NCBI GenBank assembly: GCA_031410915.1
Contig: JANNZY010000039.1
Coordinates: forward strand, 6,107 to 70,106
Reading direction: 5' to 3'
DNA from: WLMZ01 sp031410915
Lineage (GTDB): Bacteria; Actinomycetota; Acidimicrobiia; Acidimicrobiales; Ilumatobacteraceae
Length of the DNA: 64,000 nucleotides
This document shows positions 26,504-34,578 of this stretch, one piece after another. The notes under the pieces are model-generated. The model had not been told where the DNA came from. It saw only the letters and a program-made list of their open reading frames with translations, and did not search any database. A program made the translations under genes and the position numbers. Each line of letters begins with the position of its first letter. Position 1 is the first letter of the stretch.

Positions 26504-28957
26504 GTGCGGTTGATTCGAGATGCGGGCGATGTGCCCGTTGCTCGGCTCGAGGGCCACGACGGCGGGCGGAACCGGCCAACGTGGGACGAGGCGAGTGACG
26601 GTGATGCGACGCGCCCCCTCGCGCTCGTGCGCCCTGCGGAGCCACCGATGCCACCGGTGCGAGCGACTCCGAGCGGCGATCGGACCACATGGATCTGCCT
26701 GGCCGGATTCCTGCTGCTCATCGCGCTGCATGCCACCGGACTGACCGGTCAGGCCGCCTACCCGGTCGTCACGTTCAGCGGCGTCGTGTGTGCCTCGATC
26801 GGCATCCGCCGTCACCGTCCGGCGGTGCAGTGGCCGTGGTGGGCCATGGTGATGTCCGGTCTGCTGTGGACGATCGGCGGCGTCATCGGCGACCTCAACC
26901 ACGTCACCGGCGACTTGACCGCCAACCGCTCGCTGCTCCCCGACGTGTTCTCGCTACCCGGCTACGTGCTGTTCGGTGCCGCTCTGCACGGGCTGCTGCG
27001 CTCGCGCCAGGGCAACCACGAGCGCGGTGTGCTGCTCGACGGGATCATGCTCGGTGCTGGCGCGCTGCTGCTGGTCAACGAACTGATCATCGCCCCGACG
27101 ATGGACATCAAGGGCACATGGATCATGGCCCGCATCGTCGTGTCGCTCTACCCGTCGATCTCGATGGGCCTGCTGGTCATCGCCGCGCGCCTCGCGTTCT
27201 CGTCCGGTGACAAGTCACCAGCGTTCCGCCTGCTGCTCGTCGGCACGCTCGGTCTGTTGATCGGCGACGTAGTGTTCGCACTCGGTGAAGTCGGCACGTT
27301 CGTCGTCTCACAGGTACTGCTCGAAGTGCCCTACCTGCTCGTGCCGGCATGCATCAGCTCTGCCGTGCTGCACCCCTCGATCCGCTTCCTGACCCGCAAC
27401 ACCCAACGTCGGCGGGCAACGCTCGGCCGCAGCCGCCTGATCGCGGTGGCCGGCGCGCTGCTCGCCCCGATCGTGGTCATCGTGACCAGCACGACGTCGC
27501 GAAGTTGGGCGATCGAGGCAGTGCTCTGCCTCGTGCTCGCCATTGCTGCGATCGCTCGCCTCTCCAGCGCGATCAAGGAGCAGGCTGCGTTCGAGGCCCG
27601 CCTGTCGCACCAGGCCACCCACGACGAGCTGACCGGACTCCCGAGCCGGGTGCTGATCCTCGAACACATCGAGGAGATGCTGTCCCGTGCCGAGACGACG
27701 GGTGACTCCGTCGCCGTCATGTTCATCGATCTCGACCAGTTCAAGCTGATCAACGACTCCATGGGCCACGGCATCGGCGATCAACTGTTGATGGTCGCCG
27801 CACAACGGATCGCCTCCTCGATCGGGCAGGGCGACGTCGTCGGACGCATCTCCGGCGACGAGTTCATCGTCGTCGCTCTGCACGACCAGCACGCCGCGCT
27901 GTCGCTCGGCGAGCGCATCCGTCGAGTGCTCGGCGATGGCTTCTACCTCGATGCCGGCGAGGTGTTCGTATCGGTCTCGATCGGCATCACCATCGCCAGG
28001 CCGAGTGACAAGGCACTGGCCGCCACGCTGATCCAGGAAGCCGACACGGCCATGTACCGGTCCAAGGAAGCGGGTCGCAACCGGGTCACGATCTTCGACT
28101 CGTCGATGCGCGAGCGCGTCGCTCGCCGCGTCGACCTCGAGCGTCGCCTGCGTCACGCACTGACCGAGCGTCACTTCGCCGCGTTCTACCAACCGCTCGT
28201 GTCGCTTCCCAACGGCCAGGTGCACGGCTTCGAGGCGCTCGCCCGTTGGAAGGAGGACGGCCAGATGATCTCGCCGGCCGAGTTCATTCCCGTCGCCGAG
28301 GAGTCCGGACTCATCGTGCCACTCGGTGCGTTCATGCTCGACGAAGCATGTCGCCAGATCGCCAAGTGGCGGCGCACGATACCCGGGGGGCAGAACCTGT
28401 ACGTGTCGGTCAACCTGTCCACACGCCAGATGCGCGAGAGCGACATCGTCGACACCGTCGCGGACGCACTGGATCGCTACAACCTTCCCGGCGCGGCGCT
28501 GTGGCTGGAGATCACCGAGAGCGTCATGATGGAAGACTCCGTCGCCACCGCTGGTGTCATGTCGGGCCTGCGGATGTTGGGCGTGCGCCTGGCGGTCGAC
28601 GACTTCGGTACCGGATTCTCGTCGCTGTCCTACCTGAAGCGCTACCCGGTGTCGTGCGTCAAGATCGACCGCTCGTTCGTGTCCGGCCTCGGCTTCCACG
28701 AGGCGGATTCGTCGCTCGTCGCAGCCATCATCGCGATGGGCTCGGCACTCGACCTCGATGCAGTCGCCGAGGGTGTGGAGACCAGCGACCAGGCCCAGCG
28801 CCTCTTCGCGCTCGGCTGCCGCCAGGCCCAGGGCTACCTGTTCGGCAAGGCCGTGCCCGCCGACGAGGTACCCGCTGCGATCCGTCGTCTCGGCCTGGTC
28901 GGTGCCCCGAAGGTCACGCCAACGCGTCGCTGCACCACATCGACGCACCGCAACTGA
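26504..28957 (+). CDS. membrane-anchored GGDEF-EAL c-di-GMP protein
   Basis: An 817-residue signalling protein. The N-terminal ~340 residues contain about eight to nine transmembrane segments (WICLAGFLLLIALHATGL onward), likely a membrane sensor. A GGDEF domain (about 365-530) carries SGDEF instead of GGDEF near residue 447. An EAL domain (about 550-800) has intact FEALARW, LEITES and DDFGTGFSSL catalytic motifs plus the EGVET and QGYLFG motifs. This suggests an active c-di-GMP phosphodiesterase with a GGDEF module that may be catalytically weak or GTP-sensing; this is inference from motifs. The GTG start at 26504 is tentative because no ribosome site is evident. Confidence 0.9.
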   Translation: MRLIRDAGDVPVARLEGHDGGRNRPTWDEASDGDATRPLALVRPAEPPMPPVRATPSGDRTTWICLAGFLLLIALHATGLTGQAAYPVVTFSGVVCASIGIRRHRPAVQWPWWAMVMSGLLWTIGGVIGDLNHVTGDLTANRSLLPDVFSLPGYVLFGAALHGLLRSRQGNHERGVLLDGIMLGAGALLLVNELIIAPTMDIKGTWIMARIVVSLYPSISMGLLVIAARLAFSSGDKSPAFRLLLVGTLGLLIGDVVFALGEVGTFVVSQVLLEVPYLLVPACISSAVLHPSIRFLTRNTQRRRATLGRSRLIAVAGALLAPIVVIVTSTTSRSWAIEAVLCLVLAIAAIARLSSAIKEQAAFEARLSHQATHDELTGLPSRVLILEHIEEMLSRAETTGDSVAVMFIDLDQFKLINDSMGHGIGDQLLMVAAQRIASSIGQGDVVGRISGDEFIVVALHDQHAALSLGERIRRVLGDGFYLDAGEVFVSVSIGITIARPSDKALAATLIQEADTAMYRSKEAGRNRVTIFDSSMRERVARRVDLERRLRHALTERHFAAFYQPLVSLPNGQVHGFEALARWKEDGQMISPAEFIPVAEESGLIVPLGAFMLDEACRQIAKWRRTIPGGQNLYVSVNLSTRQMRESDIVDTVADALDRYNLPGAALWLEITESVMMEDSVATAGVMSGLRMLGVRLAVDDFGTGFSSLSYLKRYPVSCVKIDRSFVSGLGFHEADSSLVAAIIAMGSALDLDAVAEGVETSDQAQRLFALGCRQAQGYLFGKAVPADEVPAAIRRLGLVGAPKVTPTRRCTTSTHRN

Positions 28958-28972
28958 GCGCGACGAAGCCGA

Positions 28973-29752
28973 TCAGACGGGGCGGTATCCCGGAATCGGC
29001 TCGGGCAGTTCGGCCACGTACCACGTCTGGCGATCGAGCAGCTCGACGGACGATCGGGGGAAGTTGTCGGCGATGCGCTTGGCGAGCAGATCGGTGTCGA
29101 ACATCGTGCGGTTGAACTCGCACACGTCGAAGACGAGGATGCCGCCGGCCAGCGCGGGCACCTGCCACAGCTCGGTGTAGAGCCTGCCGAACAGGGTCAG
29201 GCCGCGCAGTCGGGGGCTGACCAGCACGAGCATCCCGACGTAGATGCGGTTCTTGGCGGCGTGCTCGGGATACTTCGAGCGCAAGAAGTCGGGCGAGATC
29301 TCGCTGACGTCTTCCAAGCTGTTCGTCACCATCGCCAGGCCGACAGGCAGGTCGCCCTGCCATCCGACGATCTTTTCGATGCGCGGGTTGGCCAGGTTGG
29401 CCAGGACCTCGGCCTTGGAGTCGAGGTGCTTCAGCACGGCAAGCGACGTCAACGGCAGGATGCTCTCCAGGTAGGCCTCGTACAGGGCCTCTGCGGGGGC
29501 ACCGACGACCACGGTCTCGTGGGTGATCGTGATCCGCCCGGCACTGCGATGCTGCTCGACGACTGCGGGCGCAACGGCCAGATCGTCGAACTCCGGTGGC
29601 GCGTCGACGACGCCGGTCAACGCGAGCGACGATGGTGCCAATGCGGCCGGGCCGGGTGCGATCGTGCTCGTCGACGTCGGGCGTCGTCGAGTTCGCGGCC
29701 GTGCCGGGCTCGCGGCGGACGTGGAAACGACTGTGCGTGTTGGTTGCGCCAC
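28973..29752 (-). CDS. conserved hypothetical protein, possibly GNAT-like
   Basis: A 259-residue soluble protein with a low-complexity Thr/Ser/Ala/Arg N-terminus (about 60 residues) and a folded remainder. The segment ISPDFLRSKYPEHAAKNRIY, followed by VGMLVLVSPRLRGLTLFGRL and then GGILVFDVCEFN, is suggestive of an acyltransferase-like core, but the acetyl-CoA pyrophosphate loop is not canonical. Function unknown. GTG 29752 lies just after a TAGTTT sequence; a shorter start is possible because the N-terminus is unusual. It converges on the GGDEF-EAL gene (15 bp between stops) and is divergent from the membrane protein at 29857. Confidence 0.6.
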   Translation of the reverse strand: MAQPTRTVVSTSAASPARPRTRRRPTSTSTIAPGPAALAPSSLALTGVVDAPPEFDDLAVAPAVVEQHRSAGRITITHETVVVGAPAEALYEAYLESILPLTSLAVLKHLDSKAEVLANLANPRIEKIVGWQGDLPVGLAMVTNSLEDVSEISPDFLRSKYPEHAAKNRIYVGMLVLVSPRLRGLTLFGRLYTELWQVPALAGGILVFDVCEFNRTMFDTDLLAKRIADNFPRSSVELLDRQTWYVAELPEPIPGYRPV

Positions 29753-29856
29753 ACCGCGAAACTACACCATGGATACACGTGTTTGCCGATCGATCTCACG
29801 CAGAGCGGTCGCGACCTCGCAACGTGGCTCGACCAGGACGTTTGTATCCTTGGTCC

Positions 29857-30531
29857 ATGCAGGTCGTGGATGGAGGTGCGTCGGTCGCAGTGGTTGCGAT
29901 CAATTGGCACCTCCGCGTCGGCGACCCCAACCTCATCGGTTGGTTGATCGTGGCCGGTTATCTGATCGCCGCTGTCCTGACGTGGCGGGCCTGGCGGCTC
30001 GGGTCGGCGACGTTGGCCGACCCGCGACTCGACCTCACCGAGCGGCACGCGCAACTCCTCATGCGACGGTTGTGGGCGACCACCACCATCGTGCTCGTCG
30101 TGCTCGGCGTCAACAAGCAGCTCGACTTGCAAAGCCTGTTCGTCGAGCTCGCCCGCGAGCGAGCCCGCGCCCAGGGCTGGTACGACCGCCGCCGCGAATA
30201 CCAGACGGTGGCGATCCTCGGCATCATCGTGTTCGGCGGCATGGCGCTCGCGTTCATCACGTACCTGCTGCGCAGCGTGATCTCGCGGGTGGCGCTGGCC
30301 CTCACCGGTCTCCTCGCGCTCGTCACCTTCGTGATCGTGCGCGCCGCGTCGTTCCACTACATCGACAAGCTGCTCTCTCTCGGCGACCCGATCCGCGTCA
30401 ACTGGGTGCTCGAGTTCGGCGGCATCGTGCTCCTCGCCGTGGCGGCCGGCCAATGGTGTCGGCGCGAGCGGGCGCGAGTGCCGGCACGACCGGTCGAGGC
30501 CCTTCCCGAGCCAGCACCTCAGAACAGCTGA
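29857..30531 (+). CDS. multi-pass membrane protein, unknown
   Basis: A 224-residue protein with about five transmembrane helices: LIGWLIVAGYLIAAVLTW, TTTIVLVVLGVNKQLDL, VAILGIIVFGGMALAFITY, ALTGLLALVTFVIVRAAS and LEFGGIVLLAVAAGQW. Polar loops include the motif VNKQLDLQSLFVELAR and ASFHYIDKLLSL, which look conserved rather than random. The C-terminus is short and polar. ATG 29857 has TATCCT (29845-29850) 6 nt upstream, fitting a leaderless transcript. No function can be assigned; neighbours are signalling genes on both sides. Confidence 0.7.
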   Translation: MQVVDGGASVAVVAINWHLRVGDPNLIGWLIVAGYLIAAVLTWRAWRLGSATLADPRLDLTERHAQLLMRRLWATTTIVLVVLGVNKQLDLQSLFVELARERARAQGWYDRRREYQTVAILGIIVFGGMALAFITYLLRSVISRVALALTGLLALVTFVIVRAASFHYIDKLLSLGDPIRVNWVLEFGGIVLLAVAAGQWCRRERARVPARPVEALPEPAPQNS

Positions 30532-30555
30532 GAGCTCATCGCACCCGCGGGGCGA

Positions 30556-31878
30556 TCAGGCATTCAGTGCGATCGCGGCGCGACGATACCGGTTGCGGCC
30601 GTCGCGCTTGGCGTCGTACAGAGCCGAGTCGGCCGCACTGATCAGCGCTTCCGGTGCGCGAGCGACATCGGGGTACACCGCAATGCCGATCGACGCGGTC
30701 TGCGCCCACCCCTCGGGCAGCACTGCTGCGCAAGCAGCCGCGCACTCGGCGATGATCCGCTCAGCCACGGTCCCGGCTTCGGCCGCACCACACATCGCGC
30801 AGATGACGAGGAACTCCTCGCCGCCCCACCGCACCACCGTGTCGAACGGGCGGATGCTGCGCACGAGCATGTCCGCGAACGCCACGAGCACTCCATCGCC
30901 TGCGTCATGACCGAGCTGGTCGTTGACGTTCTTGAAGTGGTCGAGGTCGACGAGCAGCACGGAGAACTTCTCGTTGCGTCGATCCGACATCGCTCGGGCC
31001 GCCGCCAGTGCCTTGGCGACACGGCGACGATTGGCCAGTCCGGTCAGTTGATCGGTCTCGGCCTCGGCGGCGAGCCGGATGTTCTCCTCGATCCGCGTCA
31101 GGTTGCTGGAGAGCACTGCGACGATTTCGTCGAGGAGCGAGTTCTGCGCGGCCGTCGGTTCAGCCGCGTACCGCACCGAGACCGACACGTCGAGGCGCTG
31201 ATCGACCTTGAACTCGCGCACTGCGGCCGCCAGACCGGCCCGCCCGCCCTCGGCGGACAGCACGCCGGCGAGACGGTTCGCGCCGGCCGCGATCGTGGCA
31301 CCGGTGGCTCCCGGAAGCAGGCAGAGGTTGCCGACGAGGGACTCCAACTCGCTCTGGCCCCACGAGTCGTTGAAGGCTGCGATCAAGGCCAATGTGTTGG
31401 CCACGGCTGCCCGCCGACGCAGCCGCTCGGCTTCCAGGATCTGCACCAACCCGGATCCGATCTGATTCGCAGTCATCTGCACGAAGTTCGCGTCGGACAG
31501 CTGGCGGGGCACGTCGTGGGCCGTCACTTCGCCCGTTGCCTGGCCGTCGAGCGTGAAGCCGCCGCTCGACATCGTCGACCCGTGCGCGAGTCCGGCCCCG
31601 GCGGCGCTGCTCACCGCGGAGCCGACCGTGACGGTCACGCCGGGAAAGTCGTCCGGATCGATCGTCACCGTGCAACCGCCGACCGGTGCGAGCTGGGTGA
31701 TGACATCGGCTGCCGCGGCCGCGTAGGCCTCGATGTCGAGATCAGCTGCCACGAGATTGGACAGCTCGAGCATCGTCGACGTCGTCAAGAAACCAACGAG
31801 GAACTCGTTGTGGCTCCCGGCGCGGATCTGCTCGATGGCTTCGTGATGCATCTGGTTCAACGAGACGATGATGCTCAT
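30556..31878 (-). CDS. diguanylate cyclase (GGEEF)
   Basis: A 440-residue soluble protein with a C-terminal GGDEF domain (about 275-440). The active-site motif is intact as WGGEEFLVI near residue 355, preceded by DLDHFKNVNDQLGHDAGD and followed by SIGIAVYPD. It should convert two GTP into c-di-GMP. The N-terminal ~250 residues are a probable sensory region, with a possible GAF-like fold around residues 20-220; no transmembrane helix is seen. ATG 31878 has a clear GGGAGG ribosome site. It lies 85 bp downstream of the HDOD gene on the same strand, so the two are probably co-transcribed. Of the three GGDEF proteins here, this is the best candidate synthase. Confidence 0.9.
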   Translation of the reverse strand: MSIIVSLNQMHHEAIEQIRAGSHNEFLVGFLTTSTMLELSNLVAADLDIEAYAAAAADVITQLAPVGGCTVTIDPDDFPGVTVTVGSAVSSAAGAGLAHGSTMSSGGFTLDGQATGEVTAHDVPRQLSDANFVQMTANQIGSGLVQILEAERLRRRAAVANTLALIAAFNDSWGQSELESLVGNLCLLPGATGATIAAGANRLAGVLSAEGGRAGLAAAVREFKVDQRLDVSVSVRYAAEPTAAQNSLLDEIVAVLSSNLTRIEENIRLAAEAETDQLTGLANRRRVAKALAAARAMSDRRNEKFSVLLVDLDHFKNVNDQLGHDAGDGVLVAFADMLVRSIRPFDTVVRWGGEEFLVICAMCGAAEAGTVAERIIAECAAACAAVLPEGWAQTASIGIAVYPDVARAPEALISAADSALYDAKRDGRNRYRRAAIALNA

Positions 31879-31963
31879 CGGCCTCCCGTCGATTCGAGTG
31901 AATGAGGCGGGATCGCTGGCGTCGGTGCATCAACACATCGCCGGTTCAGAGTGCTCCGTTCGC

Positions 31964-32749
31964 TCATGACGCGTACCTCGTCGGCTCGGTGAAGCCGGCC
32001 GTGAGCACGACCAGTTCGCGTTCGATCTCGTTGACGATGACCGACGGGCGCACGTCGATGCCGACCAGCTTGAGCGCCTCCACCGTCGAGATCGCAGTCT
32101 CGGGGCTCTCCGCGCCGAGCTTGGCTGCGAACGCGTGCGCCGCGATGATGATGCGCTCCGCCACCGTGGTGACCGCGTTGGGCCGAATGTGATGCCGGCT
32201 CACCCCGGCGACGACGCTGTCCGGCGCGTTCCAACGGGAGAGCAGCGCCGCGCCACGCATCGCGTAGGCCGCATCGTTGCCGTCGGGCGATTGGTCGTTG
32301 GTCGCCGCGAGCAACCATCCGATGTCGTGCAACAGGCCGATGGTGTAGGCCTCGTCGGGTGGTTCCCCGAGTCGCTTGGCCAACACGGCGGCCCCGCACG
32401 CAGTCGCCACCGAGTGCGGCCACAGCCAATCGACGTACACCGGCGGGTTCTCGTCAAAAACGAGGTCGGCGACTCTGCTCGCGGCCAGCGACGCGACGAG
32501 TGACTCGCCGATCAGCACCATCGCGTGCCGCACACCGGCGATGCGGCGCGAGTAACCGAGGTGAGCCGAATTCGCGGCGCGCAGGACAGCCGCCGTCAAC
32601 GCCGGGTCCATCTGAATCGCGCGGTCGAGGTCAGCCAGGTCACCGTCGCGTCGATGCAACAGGCGCAGCACGATCTCGGCCGACTTCGGATGCACCGGGA
32701 GCCGCTCGCGCAGAATCGATGCTGCCGAGCGCTCGGTGCCACGTCCCAT
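31964..32749 (-). CDS. HDOD-domain signalling protein
   Basis: A 261-residue protein consisting almost entirely of an HDOD domain, a non-catalytic relative of HD phosphohydrolases. Characteristic stretches are LPVHPKSAEIVLRLL, PALTAAVLRAANSAHLGY, HAMVLIGESLVASLA, YTIGLLHDIGWLLAA and VVAGVSRHHI. HDOD proteins commonly regulate motility, stress or c-di-GMP circuits through protein-protein contacts. Its start (ATG 32749) has no ribosome site. It directly precedes the diguanylate cyclase gene on the minus strand, so a regulatory partnership with that enzyme is a reasonable inference. Confidence 0.85.
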   Translation of the reverse strand: MGRGTERSAASILRERLPVHPKSAEIVLRLLHRRDGDLADLDRAIQMDPALTAAVLRAANSAHLGYSRRIAGVRHAMVLIGESLVASLAASRVADLVFDENPPVYVDWLWPHSVATACGAAVLAKRLGEPPDEAYTIGLLHDIGWLLAATNDQSPDGNDAAYAMRGAALLSRWNAPDSVVAGVSRHHIRPNAVTTVAERIIIAAHAFAAKLGAESPETAISTVEALKLVGIDVRPSVIVNEIERELVVLTAGFTEPTRYAS

Positions 32750-32857
32750 GGTGTCAATCGTCCGGCACTTCCGGCGGCAAGCCTGGAGGATGAAGCACGG
32801 TTCACGTGACGCAATTGAACTGGTCGTTGGCGCGTTCGCACCACTCGCGCGACGTGG

Positions 32858-34432
32858 TCAGCGGTCGTCGGCGAGGCCCTCTGCCAGCACGCGACGAAGG
32901 ATCTTGCCGGTCGTGTTGCGCGGCAGTTCGGCGACGAACTCGACCCGCCGGGGCACCTTGTGGCGAGCGAGGTGATCGCGCACGTGAGCGCGCACGTCGT
33001 CGACGGTCAAGGCTTCTCCAGGGAGCACGACGACGAACGCGGCGAGCGCCTGCCCGAAGTCGGCGTCAGGGGTTCCGATGACGGCGACATCGGAGATGGC
33101 CGGGTGACGAGCGAGCAGATCCTCGACCTCGCCGGGGAACACGTTCTCACCACCAGAGACGACCATGTCGTCCTCGCGCCCGTCGACGAACAGCAATCCT
33201 GCCCTGAAATGGCCGAGGTCGCCCGACGACAGCAGGCCGCGCTGCTCCTCCTTGCCGCCGCCAGTCGTGTACCCCTCGAAGCGCATCGATCCACCGACGA
33301 ACACTCGACCAACGACGCCGTCGGCCACCGGGTCGCCGCGGTCGTCGAGGATCGCGACATCCACCCCGAACGCGACGCGACCCGCGGTCGCCGGTGCCAT
33401 CGCAAGGTCGGCTGGTGTCGCGATCGTGGCCACCGCGACCTCGGTGGATCCGTAGAGGTTGTAGAGGACCGGGCCGAAGCGAGCGAGCGTGTCCGTGACC
33501 AGCCGGGTACCGAGGGCGGATCCACTCGACGCGATCACGCGCAGCTCCGGCGTCGGCGCGGCGGCGAACGTCCTTGGCGGCAAGGCGATGATGCGCGCCA
33601 ACATCGCCGGCACCACGACCAGAACCTCGGCACCGTGCTGCGAGGTCGAGCGCAGTGTCGCCTCGGCATCGAAGCGACGGCTCAGTACGGTCGTCGCGCT
33701 GCGGGTGATGCCGAACATCAGATGAGTCAGTCCCCACGCGTGGAACAGTGGAGCGGAAACGACCTGCACATCGCCCGGTCGCAGCGGGATGCGGTCGAGC
33801 ACTGCCGCAGCCCCTTCGATCGCCGCCGGATCGCTGCGGCGGGCTGCGCCCTTCGGCCGGCCGGTCGTACCCGAGGTGAGGATGACCACGCGACCGGCTC
33901 CACGATGCGGCGAGGGCTCGGTCGCTGTCGTCGCCAACCTTCGCATCGCCGACTCGTCGAGCGCGACTGCACCGCTGCCAGCGACCACATCGGCGAACTC
34001 GTCGTCGTGGATCACGAACCCGATGCTTTCTTGCTCCACGACATCCGCGATCTGCGGCCCGGCGAAGCCGGTGTTGAGCAAGACGACGTCGGCCCCACTG
34101 GCCGAGATGGCCGTCAACCTCCCGACGAAACCGGCGTGGTTGCGACACAGCAGCCCGACGCTCGTACCCGGACCCACGTCCATGGCGGTCAATCCCCCAG
34201 CCACACGCTTGGCCTGCGCCCACAGTTCGCCGTACGTGATGCTGCCGATCTCGTCGTGCACCGCGACTCGCTCGGGGTAACGCGCCGCCGCAGCCGCAAC
34301 CGCGCCGGCCAACGTCGCACCCCACGGTGCCATCGCCAGCAACGCCCGCGGCAACCGATCCGGCCGTTCGAACGGCACCAACGTGGCCCGTGCCACGATC
34401 GCCCCCGCCCGCAGCCGACTCACGAACCCCAC
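32858..34432 (-). CDS. AMP-dependent acyl-CoA synthetase/ligase (FadD-like)
   Basis: A 524-residue ANL-superfamily ligase activating a fatty or aromatic acid to its CoA thioester. The P-loop VILTSGTTGRPKGAARRSDP (about residue 170), YNLYGSTEVAVATIATPADL (about 315), the SSGDLGHFRAGLLFVDGRED hinge and the catalytic Lys in LPRNTTGKILRRVLAEGL are all present. The substrate is not predictable. Upstream sequence is open to 34576, but TACAGT (34440-34445, minus strand) lies 7 nt before GTG 34432, matching the local leaderless promoters, so 34432 is preferred. The first visible residues then match the family N-terminus, with residues 1-25 forming a basic/hydrophobic leader. Convergence of the HDOD gene on the same strand leaves a 108-bp gap. 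Confidence 0.88.
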   Translation of the reverse strand: MGFVSRLRAGAIVARATLVPFERPDRLPRALLAMAPWGATLAGAVAAAAARYPERVAVHDEIGSITYGELWAQAKRVAGGLTAMDVGPGTSVGLLCRNHAGFVGRLTAISASGADVVLLNTGFAGPQIADVVEQESIGFVIHDDEFADVVAGSGAVALDESAMRRLATTATEPSPHRGAGRVVILTSGTTGRPKGAARRSDPAAIEGAAAVLDRIPLRPGDVQVVSAPLFHAWGLTHLMFGITRSATTVLSRRFDAEATLRSTSQHGAEVLVVVPAMLARIIALPPRTFAAAPTPELRVIASSGSALGTRLVTDTLARFGPVLYNLYGSTEVAVATIATPADLAMAPATAGRVAFGVDVAILDDRGDPVADGVVGRVFVGGSMRFEGYTTGGGKEEQRGLLSSGDLGHFRAGLLFVDGREDDMVVSGGENVFPGEVEDLLARHPAISDVAVIGTPDADFGQALAAFVVVLPGEALTVDDVRAHVRDHLARHKVPRRVEFVAELPRNTTGKILRRVLAEGLADDR

Positions 34433-34578
34433 GAGCCCCACTGTACGCTCGCCGTTCCGCGCCTCGGCGCTGGCACCCCGCGACGACCGCCTTCGTGACT
34501 GACGAGACCGACGGGTGACGTGCCGTCGCGGACCTCGGTCATCATTGACAGCGGGGTGCTTCGGCGGACTGTTCAAGC